Below, in pieces: positions 13,892 to 20,597 of a DNA stretch of 22,985 nucleotides. The position numbers and the translations under genes were made by a program. Location of the stretch: assembly GCA_018969885.1 (NCBI GenBank), contig JAGWXN010000020.1, positions 1 to 22,985 of the forward strand, written 5' to 3'. The notes below the pieces were generated by a model. The model made no database searches, had not been told where the DNA came from, and worked only from the letters and a program-made list of their open reading frames with translations. Positions within the stretch are counted from its first letter, which is position 1; each line of letters begins with the position of its first letter. This DNA comes from Betaproteobacteria bacterium. GTDB taxonomy: Bacteria; Pseudomonadota; Gammaproteobacteria; Burkholderiales; Burkholderiaceae.

Positions 13892-15298
13892 ATGGCGCAG
13901 CAAAAGCAAGTTGAAACCACTGGCCTTCTTGGCTGGGTAGATCAGCGTTTCCCGCTGACGGCCACCTGGAAAGCGCATCTGTCGGAGTACTACGCTCCGA
14001 AAAACTTCAACTTCTGGTACTTCTTCGGATCGCTCGCCATGCTGGTGCTGGTGATACAGATCGTCACCGGTATTTTCCTCGTCATGCACTACAAGCCAGA
14101 CGCCTCGTTAAACGAAGCAGGCGTGCCGGTGGCCTTTGCCTCGGTCGAGTACATCATGCGTGATGTGCCTTGGGGCTGGCTGGTGCGTTATCTGCATTCC
14201 ACTGGCGCCTCGGCATTCTTCGTGGTGGTCTACCTTCACATGTTCCGCGGCCTCATCTATGGCTCCTACCGGAAGCCGCGTGAGCTGGTCTGGATTTTCG
14301 GCTGCCTCATCTTCCTTTGCCTGATGGCCGAGGCGTTCTTTGGCTACCTGCTCCCCTGGGGTCAGATGTCCTACTGGGGCGCGCAGGTCATCGTGAACCT
14401 GTTTGCCGCCATTCCCTTTATCGGGCCGGAGCTGTCGATCTGGATTCGCGGCGACTACGTGGTGGGTGATGCCACCCTCAACCGATTCTTCGCGTTTCAC
14501 GTCATTGCCATTCCGTTGGTGCTGCTGGGCCTGGTGGCGGCGCATATCGTGGCGCTCCACGAGGTTGGCTCTAACAACCCCGACGGTGTCGACATCAAGG
14601 CCAAGAAAGACGCCAACGGTGTGCCGCTTGATGGCATTCCGTTCCACCCCTACTACACGGTGCACGACATTCTGGGCGTGTCGGTGTTTCTCATTGCGTT
14701 CTCGGCCATTGTTTTCTTCGCGCCCGAGGCGGGGGGCTACTTCCTCGAGTACAACAACTTCATTCCGGCTGATCCGCTCAAAACGCCGCCCCATATCGCG
14801 CCGGTCTGGTACTTCACGCCCTATTACTCGGTGCTGCGTGCGGTCACCGACGACTTCCTCATGTACTGGATGACCCCGTTCCTCGCGCTCTATGGGCTGC
14901 TGGTATTGGGCACTGCGCGCCAGGCAAGCGTCAAGGTCATTACCGTGGCTGCGGTAGTGGTCCTGATTGCCGGCTTTTTCCTGGTCGAGGCCAAGTTCTG
15001 GGGCGTGGTGGCAATGGGCGCTGCGGTGCTCATCCTCTTTGCCATGCCCTGGATCGATCACAGCCCGGTGCGGTCCATCCGCTATCGGCCAGGTTGGCAC
15101 AAGTGGGTCTACGGTGTATTCGTGGTGGTGTTCCTGGTGTTGGGATACCTCGGCGTTCAGCCGCCGGAAGAACTGCGGAATCTGGTCGCCAAGATCGGTA
15201 CGCTCCTCTACTTCGCCTTCTTCATGCTGATGCCCTGGTGGAGTTCAATGGGCGAATTCAAAAGCGCCCCGGATCGCGTCACGTTTGCAGCGCACTGA
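13892..15298 (+). CDS. petB: Ubiquinol-cytochrome c reductase, cytochrome b subunit
   Basis: Cytochrome b carries two haems and the Qo and Qi quinone sites of the bc1 complex. The 468-residue multi-span protein has haem ligands His102/His116 and His203/His218. The second pair is separated by 14 residues, as in gamma- and betaproteobacterial forms. The Qo motif is PVWY (304-307) instead of PEWY; I recall this as normal in Pseudomonas-like cytochrome b. The cd-loop insertion DGVDIKAKKDANGVPL is also of that type. A good Shine-Dalgarno (AGGAG) precedes ATG 13892. It is 119 bp behind petA, and petC follows after 19 bp. Confidence 0.97.
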   Translation: MAQQKQVETTGLLGWVDQRFPLTATWKAHLSEYYAPKNFNFWYFFGSLAMLVLVIQIVTGIFLVMHYKPDASLNEAGVPVAFASVEYIMRDVPWGWLVRYLHSTGASAFFVVVYLHMFRGLIYGSYRKPRELVWIFGCLIFLCLMAEAFFGYLLPWGQMSYWGAQVIVNLFAAIPFIGPELSIWIRGDYVVGDATLNRFFAFHVIAIPLVLLGLVAAHIVALHEVGSNNPDGVDIKAKKDANGVPLDGIPFHPYYTVHDILGVSVFLIAFSAIVFFAPEAGGYFLEYNNFIPADPLKTPPHIAPVWYFTPYYSVLRAVTDDFLMYWMTPFLALYGLLVLGTARQASVKVITVAAVVVLIAGFFLVEAKFWGVVAMGAAVLILFAMPWIDHSPVRSIRYRPGWHKWVYGVFVVVFLVLGYLGVQPPEELRNLVAKIGTLLYFAFFMLMPWWSSMGEFKSAPDRVTFAAH

Positions 15299-15317
15299 AC
15301 GCTGGAGTCTCCAGAAA

Positions 15318-16190
15318 ATGAAAAAACTGTTCGCTCAGCTGGCTGCGCTCCTCGCCTCCGCCGTCATCGCCGGGACGGCGGTCGCCGCCGGAGGCTCGTC
15401 CTTTCCGCTCGATCGCTTTCCGGTAGAAAAGCTCACCGATCAGGCAGCGCTCCAGAATGGCGCCAAGCTGTTCGTCAACTACTGCCTCAACTGTCATGGC
15501 GCCTCGGCCATGCGCTACAACCGGCTGCGCGACATCGGCCTGTCTGAAGATCAGATCAAGCGTCACCTCATGTTCACCGCCGACAAGGTGGGTGAGCCCA
15601 TGAAGGTTGCGATTCGCGCCGCAGACGCCAAAGAGTGGTTTGGCGCGCTGCCACCCGATCTCTCGGTGATTGCCCGGGCGCGTGCGTCTCACGATGGCTC
15701 TGGTTCCGACTGGCTCTACACCTACCTGCGCGCCTACTACCGCGACGGCACACGTTCAACCGGTTGGAATAACGCGCTGTTCGAAAATGTCGGGATGCCG
15801 CATGTGCTCTGGCCTATGCAGGGCGCGCGCGGCGCAACCATCGAGGACATTCGCGAATCACGCGATCCCAAAACCGGAAAGTCGGAAGGCTTTGTGCGCA
15901 CCACGATCAGCTTTGATGCACAGGGTCATCGCACCGAGGCCACCGACAAGGTCACTGGCGGTCATCCGCATGCGGGTAAAACCATCAAGCTCGGTAAGGC
16001 CGAGGGCGGCGGCGTATCGTCTGCCGACTACGACTCGCAGGTTGCCGATCTGGTCGCCTTTATCACCTACATGTCCGACCCCTCCGCGGGAACCCGCGTT
16101 CGGCTCGGTGCCTGGGTTCTGATGTTTCTCGCGCTGTTCACGGTGTTTGCCTGGAACCTGAACCGCGTTTACTGGAAAGACGTCAAATAG
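15318..16190 (+). CDS. petC: Ubiquinol-cytochrome c reductase, cytochrome c1 subunit
   Basis: Cytochrome c1 accepts electrons from the Rieske protein and passes them to soluble cytochrome c. The 290-residue precursor has a Sec signal peptide (residues 1-24, MKKLFAQLAALLASAVIAG). The haem c motif is CLNCH (56-60), the likely axial Met160 is in NVGMPH, and a C-terminal membrane anchor (VLMFLALFTVFAW) precedes NRVYWKDVK. It is longer than many bacterial c1 chains, with extra residues around DPKTGKSEGFVRTTISFDAQG before the SADYD region. The frame is open back into petB, but ATG 15318 opens a proper signal peptide. Confidence 0.96.
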   Translation: MKKLFAQLAALLASAVIAGTAVAAGGSSFPLDRFPVEKLTDQAALQNGAKLFVNYCLNCHGASAMRYNRLRDIGLSEDQIKRHLMFTADKVGEPMKVAIRAADAKEWFGALPPDLSVIARARASHDGSGSDWLYTYLRAYYRDGTRSTGWNNALFENVGMPHVLWPMQGARGATIEDIRESRDPKTGKSEGFVRTTISFDAQGHRTEATDKVTGGHPHAGKTIKLGKAEGGGVSSADYDSQVADLVAFITYMSDPSAGTRVRLGAWVLMFLALFTVFAWNLNRVYWKDVK

Positions 16191-16222
16191 ACGGTACTGC
16201 CGTCGTCGCCGGCGTGGTGATC

Positions 16223-16240
16223 CGGTCAGCCCGCTGACCG
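16223..16240 (+). terminator. Possible terminator hairpin after petC
   Basis: CGGTCAG (16223-16229), loop CCCG, CTGACCG (16234-16240) is a perfect 7-bp stem 32 bases after the petC stop. The following bases are C/T-rich (TCGCCCCGCTTTCCCTTT) rather than a clean T tract, so it may attenuate rather than end transcription before sspA. Confidence 0.4.
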
Positions 16241-16287
16241 TCGCCCCGCTTTCCCTTTCGGCCGAGCATTCACGGAATCCGCCCGCC

Positions 16288-16902
16288 ATGATGGTCCTGT
16301 ACTCCGGAACCACCTGCCCGTTTTCTCAGCGCTGCAGACTCGTGCTGTTCGAAAAAGGCATGGACTTTGAAATTCGGGATGTTGATCTTTACAACAAGCC
16401 TGAAGACATTTCGATCATGAATCCCTACGGCCAGGTGCCCATCCTGGTTGAGCGCGATCTGATCCTCTACGAATCCAACATCATCAATGAATACATTGAT
16501 GAGCGCTTTCCGCATCCACAGCTGATGCCAGCCGATCCGGTGATGCGTGCCCGGGCTCGCCTGTTCCTGTTCAATTTCGAGCGCGAGCTGTTCGTGCATG
16601 TGCAGGTGCTCGAGCGTCGGGATCCCTCGAAGGATGCGCAGAAGCTGCAGGATAAAGCGCGCCAGCAGATTCGCGACCGGCTCACGCAGCTCACGCCCAT
16701 CTTCATCAAGAACAAGCACATGCTGGGTGAAGAGTTTTCCATGCTTGATGTTGCAATCGCTCCGCTTCTCTGGCGCCTTGACCACTATGGCATCGAGATG
16801 CCCAAGACCGCGGCGCCGCTCCTGCGTTATGCCGAGCGTATTTTTTCGCGGCCCGCCTACATCGAGGCGCTCACGCCCTCCGAGAAGGTGATGCGTCGTT
16901 GA
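16288..16902 (+). CDS. sspA: Stringent starvation protein A (GST-fold RNA polymerase-associated regulator)
   Basis: SspA binds RNA polymerase and changes transcription during starvation and acid stress in E. coli. The 204-residue protein has a GST fold: a thioredoxin-like N-terminal domain with CPFSQRCR (Cys10-Pro11), the cis-proline region GQVPILVERD, and YESNIINEYIDERFPHPQLMP, then an all-helical C-terminal domain. This is the usual length. Two adjacent ATGs (16288 and 16291) are possible starts. It follows petC by 97 bp and precedes sspB, the standard betaproteobacterial order. Confidence 0.95.
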   Translation: MMVLYSGTTCPFSQRCRLVLFEKGMDFEIRDVDLYNKPEDISIMNPYGQVPILVERDLILYESNIINEYIDERFPHPQLMPADPVMRARARLFLFNFERELFVHVQVLERRDPSKDAQKLQDKARQQIRDRLTQLTPIFIKNKHMLGEEFSMLDVAIAPLLWRLDHYGIEMPKTAAPLLRYAERIFSRPAYIEALTPSEKVMRR

Positions 16903-16977
16903 ATCCGTCGCGCGTTGGCGTCGGGCCCTGGCTGAGGGCTACGCCTTCGTCTCGTCAACCGGACGCCCCGCACAACC

Positions 16978-17916
16978 ATGGCTGAGCTGTCGACCAAGCC
17001 CTATCTGATTCGCGCAATCCACCAGTGGTGCGAGGACAGCGGCTACCGCCCGTATCTCGCGGTGATGGTTGATGAGCGAACCCAGGTCCCGCGTGAATTT
17101 GTCCGCAATGGCGAAATCGTTCTCAATGTGTCGGCGGTCGCCACCAACCGGCTGCAGTTGGGCAATGAGCTGATCGAATTCGAGGCGCGGTTCTCCGGCA
17201 CGGTTCGCCAGGTGTCGATCCCGATTGAAAATGTGTCGGCCATCTATGCGCAGGAAACCGGCCACGGTATGGCGTTTGATGTGCCCAAGCCGCTCGCGCT
17301 AGCACCCGAGCGCGGGGCGTCGGAATCTGGCGGGGCCAATAAGGACGCGCCGGGCGCCGGATCCGCTTCCCCCAGACCCGCTTCCCCCAGACCCGCTTCC
17401 CCCAGACCCGCCTCGCGACCTAAGCTGGTCCCCCGTCCGACGCGGCCGCCCGACGTTTCGGATGCGCCGTCCGCGGATGCCGCAGCGCCGGGCGCCGCCG
17501 CAGCCTCCACAGGAATCGGCGCGGCGCCGGCAGCGCCTGGGCAGGCTGGACCGTCGCGCGCAGCATCCGACCCTGAGGTTGCAGCCCCCCTGAGCGGTCC
17601 GGCCTCTGGCTCAGCGCCGGTGCTTCAGGCGGTTGATTCGAACGTGCCTCCCGGGCGCACGCCGCGGACAGCCTCGCCTAAGGCGCGTCGGCGAGGCAAG
17701 CTGTCGGCGGTGCCCGATGGCGCGCCCGCTGGAAGTGATTCCCCAGGTCCGATCATGACGGCGACCGAGTCACCGCAAGCGCCCGCGGCGCCGCAGCCAG
17801 CGGGCGCCAAGGCGACCCCTGCAGACGCTTCGAACCCGGCGGCGCCGACCGGATCGGCCCCCGACGAGCCGCCGCCATCGCCACCGGTCCGTCCGCAGTT
17901 AAAACGCATCAAATAA
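16978..17916 (+). CDS. sspB: ClpXP adaptor SspB with a long low-complexity C-terminal tail
   Basis: SspB tethers ssrA-tagged proteins to ClpXP. The folded domain spans about residues 1-105 (STKPYLIRAIHQWCEDSGYRP, NRLQLGNELIEFEARFSG, IYAQETGHGMAF) and is complete. Residues about 110-301 form an Ala/Pro/Ser-rich, almost certainly disordered tail. The chain ends RPQLKRIK, which resembles the ClpX-binding end of E. coli SspB (ALRVVK). The total of 312 residues is about twice the E. coli length (165). Three perfect 15-bp tandem repeats lie inside the tail. sspB follows sspA by 75 bp and precedes tRNA-Thr. Confidence 0.93.
   Translation: MAELSTKPYLIRAIHQWCEDSGYRPYLAVMVDERTQVPREFVRNGEIVLNVSAVATNRLQLGNELIEFEARFSGTVRQVSIPIENVSAIYAQETGHGMAFDVPKPLALAPERGASESGGANKDAPGAGSASPRPASPRPASPRPASRPKLVPRPTRPPDVSDAPSADAAAPGAAAASTGIGAAPAAPGQAGPSRAASDPEVAAPLSGPASGSAPVLQAVDSNVPPGRTPRTASPKARRRGKLSAVPDGAPAGSDSPGPIMTATESPQAPAAPQPAGAKATPADASNPAAPTGSAPDEPPPSPPVRPQLKRIK
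17365..17409 (+). repeat. Three perfect 15-bp tandem repeats within sspB
   Basis: GCTTCCCCCAGACCC occurs three times head to tail, followed by a degenerate partial copy (GCCTCGCGACC). Each unit encodes Ala-Ser-Pro-Arg-Pro in the tail linker of SspB. The unit is a multiple of three, so copy-number change by slippage would keep the frame. Confidence 0.9.
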
Positions 17917-17959
17917 CCCCACCGCGGCGTATCATCCGCAGCGCGCGGGGCACAGCATT

Positions 17960-18035
17960 GCCGGCTTAGCTCAGTTGGTAGAGCAACCGCCTTGTAAGCG
18001 GTAGGTCACCTGTTCGAGTCAGGTAGCCGGCACCA
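17960..18035 (+). tRNA. tRNA-Thr (anticodon UGU)
   Basis: The cloverleaf is complete. The 7-bp acceptor stem is GCCGGCT/AGCCGGC, the D-arm is AGCTCAGTTGGTAGAGC, the anticodon stem ACCGC/GCGGT encloses loop CTTGTAA (anticodon TGT), and the T-arm CCTGTTCGAGTCAGG carries TTCGAGT. Discriminator A is followed by an encoded CCA at 18033-18035. The anticodon reads ACA threonine codons. It lies 43 bp after sspB and 44 bp before the Bug receptor gene. Confidence 0.97.
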
Positions 18036-18079
18036 CCGACCTCAGGCGCATCACCCAGCAGCTGAAGCAGGAGGTTCTG

Positions 18080-19069
18080 ATGAGCAGTGCATCGTTGATT
18101 TGGCGGCGCCTGGCCGCAGTCGCGCTCGGCGCGGTGATGGTTTCACTCAGTGGATTTGCGCTTGCGCAGGAATGGCCCTCGCGGCCCGTGCGGCTCATCA
18201 ACCCGTTTACCGCTGGGTCTGCGGTGGATGTGGTGGCAAGGCTCATTGCAGCCCGCTTGTCCCAGAACATCAATGTCCAGTTCATCGTCGAGAACCGCAC
18301 TGGCGCCTCGGGCAACATCGGCACCGAAGTCGCCGCACGCGCGCGGCCCGACGGCGAAACATTCCTGGTGGGATCGCCCGGCACCATGGCGATCAACCCC
18401 TGGCTATTCAAGTCGCTGCCCTACGACGCGGAGAAAGACTTTGTCGCGGTAACCGTGCTGGTGAGTTTTCCGCAGGTGATGGTGGTGAACCCCAAAATTC
18501 CAGTGACCACGGTTGCCGAGTTTGCAGCCTGGGTGAAAGGTCAGCAGGGCCGGGTCAATTTCGCTTCATCCGGGCAGGGCAGCACCTCGCATCTTGTGAT
18601 GGAACTGATTCGCGCAGAAGCGAAGCTCGATATGACGCACATACCGTTTCGCGGTGGATCGCCCGCGGTGCAGGCGGTGATTGCCGGTGATGTGCAGGTG
18701 GCGGTCGAGGGGCTCCCGTCGCTGCCCGGGCATCTGGCGGCAGGAACGATTCGTCCGCTTGCTGTGACCTCGGAGCGTCGCAGCGATGCGCTCCCGAATG
18801 TGCCGGCGCTCTCCGAAACCTATCCCGGATTTGATGCGGCAGCGTGGGTCATTCTGTTTGCACCGGCGGGCACGCCGACCGCGATCGTCAACCGTATGGC
18901 CGCTGAGGTGAAGAAGTCGCTCGAGGCGCCGGAGGTGCAGGAGCGGCTGGCCAAGATGGGCGCCACCCCGTCAGGCCTCGGGCCTGTCGAGACGGCTGCG
19001 TTTCACAAGCGTGAACTCGCGAAGTTCAAGCGTGCGGTGGAGATCTCGGGCGCAAAGGCCGAGCAGTAA
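18080..19069 (+). CDS. Bug-family (TctC-like) tripartite tricarboxylate transporter receptor
   Basis: Bug proteins are periplasmic binding proteins for carboxylates and other small metabolites, greatly expanded in Burkholderiales and often without a neighbouring permease. The 329-residue precursor has a signal peptide (about 1-29, ending GFALA-QE) and then WPSRPVRLINPFTAGSAVD, the classical Bug start. It continues with ENRTGASGNIGTEVAA, the RPDGETFLVG motif and HIPFRGGSPAVQAVIAG. AGGAGG sits 5 bases before the ATG. No TctA or TctB gene is nearby, so it is an orphan receptor here. Its ligand is unknown; it may serve the adjacent oxidoreductases. Confidence 0.95.
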   Translation: MSSASLIWRRLAAVALGAVMVSLSGFALAQEWPSRPVRLINPFTAGSAVDVVARLIAARLSQNINVQFIVENRTGASGNIGTEVAARARPDGETFLVGSPGTMAINPWLFKSLPYDAEKDFVAVTVLVSFPQVMVVNPKIPVTTVAEFAAWVKGQQGRVNFASSGQGSTSHLVMELIRAEAKLDMTHIPFRGGSPAVQAVIAGDVQVAVEGLPSLPGHLAAGTIRPLAVTSERRSDALPNVPALSETYPGFDAAAWVILFAPAGTPTAIVNRMAAEVKKSLEAPEVQERLAKMGATPSGLGPVETAAFHKRELAKFKRAVEISGAKAEQ

Positions 19070-19091
19070 CCGACGCGGCTACGCTGAGCGC

Positions 19092-20516
19092 TTAACGACG
19101 CGCACCGGCGCCCGTCCGGGTTTGAGCCGCCACATGCTGGCCGGCGAGCATGGCAAGCCCGAATGATTGCGCGAGACCGTTTCCCGGCAGATAACCGGCG
19201 CCGCCGACCCCGGAAATCGATGCGGCGGCACCCCCCGCCGCATACAGTCCCTTGATCACACTGCCGTCACTGCGCAGTACTCTCGCGTTCGCATCGACCC
19301 GCAGGCCACCCTGCGTATGCGCAAGGGCCCCGGTCACCCAGGCACCGTAGAGCGGGGGTACGAGGGCCGGGCCGAAACGTTGACGCCCCCACTCGGCGTC
19401 ATGACCGCTTGCCGTGGCTGCAATAAAGCGCGCGAAGGTATCCTCGAACGTCTGTCGGGGGAGGTTGAAATGGTGAGCGAGGTCGGCCGGGCTTTGCGCG
19501 ATATGAATCTTCCCGGCCTCAAACGCTTCCCGATAAGGGCCCTGGGTGCTCGCCGATGCGTGAATACGGGCGTCGAACACCTCGAGCGCAACGCCGCCTG
19601 GTTGCGCCAGCACGAAGGCTGCAAGCTCAGACGGGCCGATGTCTTCTGACACAAACCGTCGGCCGTCGCGGTTGACGAGAAACGCACCCAGAGGAGGTAG
19701 TGACATGCCCAGGCGTGTGCGGCCCTCGGGTGGGTTCACGTGACCCTGACCCTGATAGCCCTGCATGAAGCCGAGATCGGCGCCGAGCGCGCGCCCCAGG
19801 TTGACCGCGCGGCCGTCGTTGGCGCCGGCGCCGATATGGAGCGCGCCCTTCATTTCCGGGAGGTATTCGGCAAGGAGCTCGGGATTCGCAGCGAAACCGC
19901 CGGTCGCAAGCAATACCGCAGGTGCAGCGAAATCGCGGTGCTGGCCGTGGACGCTCGCTCTAAGTCCGCGGATCCTGGGCGCGCCGCCCGCTGACGACGG
20001 ATCGACTTCGGTGAGAAGCTCGATCGCCTCGGCATCATCAACGCAACGAATCAGCGAACAGGCGCTCACAGCGCCGCGTAGCAGCACGTGCAGTTCGCGC
20101 CCGCTTTCGGCTGGGGTGGCGTGCAGGCGCGCAGCGCTGTGCCCTGGGACCGAGAGGCCAGCCAGCAACTTGATGGGCAGACCCGCGACGTCAGCGAGGA
20201 AGTGCACAGCGGGCGCGCTTTGCGCGGCGATTGCAGCGAGCACTGGCGGATCGACCGCACCGCCCGCCTTCGCATGGGCGTCGCCCGCAAAGCGGTCGGG
20301 ATCGTCGGCGATACCTGCCTCGGCCTGGTAGCGCGTGCCTGCTCCGGGGAACAGGCCGCCGCTTACCATCAGGTTGGAGGGGCCGCCTGGGTCGCGTTCC
20401 AGAAGCAGCACGGTCGCCCCGCGATGTGCGGCCACCAGCGCGGCCATCATGCCGGCGGCGCCTGCGCCTGCGACAAGCAGGTCTGCGTGAGGGGTAGAGA
20501 TCGAGACGGAAGGCAT
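19092..20516 (-). CDS. FAD-binding dehydrogenase of the fumarate reductase/succinate dehydrogenase flavoprotein superfamily
   Basis: The 474-residue protein starts with an FAD-binding fold: DLLVAGAGAAGMMAA (GxGxxG at 17-22) and the ribose-binding Glu40 in LLLERDPGG. It has the second FAD motif LLATGGFAANPELL and the C-terminal FAD segment GLYAAGGAAASISGVGGAGYLPGNGLAQS. This architecture is shared by soluble fumarate reductases, 3-ketosteroid Delta1-dehydrogenases and related oxidases. I cannot choose the substrate. The ATG at 20516 (MPSVSIS) starts just before the fold; the frame is open 26 codons further, but that would overlap the divergent promoter region. It converges on the Bug gene (22 bp) and diverges from the TMADH-like gene. 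Confidence 0.88.
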   Translation of the reverse strand: MPSVSISTPHADLLVAGAGAAGMMAALVAAHRGATVLLLERDPGGPSNLMVSGGLFPGAGTRYQAEAGIADDPDRFAGDAHAKAGGAVDPPVLAAIAAQSAPAVHFLADVAGLPIKLLAGLSVPGHSAARLHATPAESGRELHVLLRGAVSACSLIRCVDDAEAIELLTEVDPSSAGGAPRIRGLRASVHGQHRDFAAPAVLLATGGFAANPELLAEYLPEMKGALHIGAGANDGRAVNLGRALGADLGFMQGYQGQGHVNPPEGRTRLGMSLPPLGAFLVNRDGRRFVSEDIGPSELAAFVLAQPGGVALEVFDARIHASASTQGPYREAFEAGKIHIAQSPADLAHHFNLPRQTFEDTFARFIAATASGHDAEWGRQRFGPALVPPLYGAWVTGALAHTQGGLRVDANARVLRSDGSVIKGLYAAGGAAASISGVGGAGYLPGNGLAQSFGLAMLAGQHVAAQTRTGAGARR

Positions 20517-20597
20517 CGTGAGGCGCTTGAACGGGTGAGGGATTCGGGCGAGTATCTGACAGCCTTTTTTGGCAGCATTTTCCCGAGCCATCATAAC

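Noticed and set aside
14801..14812. Cytochrome b Qo motif is PVWY instead of PEWY.
   Set aside because: To my knowledge this is the usual form in Pseudomonas-like gamma- and betaproteobacterial cytochrome b, so it is not a defect.
14108..15100. A 330-codon minus-strand frame opposite petB.
   Set aside because: It is a composition shadow of a GC-rich membrane-protein gene; its translation is Arg/His/Glu-rich without any recognisable domain.
17365..17409. Tandem repeats as a CRISPR-like array.
   Set aside because: The units are contiguous with no spacers and lie inside the sspB reading frame.
18012..18035. tRNA-Thr 3' end as an integration (attachment) site for the downstream region.
   Set aside because: I found no second copy of the tRNA 3' sequence and no integrase gene in the window.
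20088..20597. The TMADH-like frame is open 170 codons further upstream.
   Set aside because: This part is antisense to the N-terminal half of the FAD flavoprotein and reads as low-quality protein. The flavoenzyme homology begins only near 20680.
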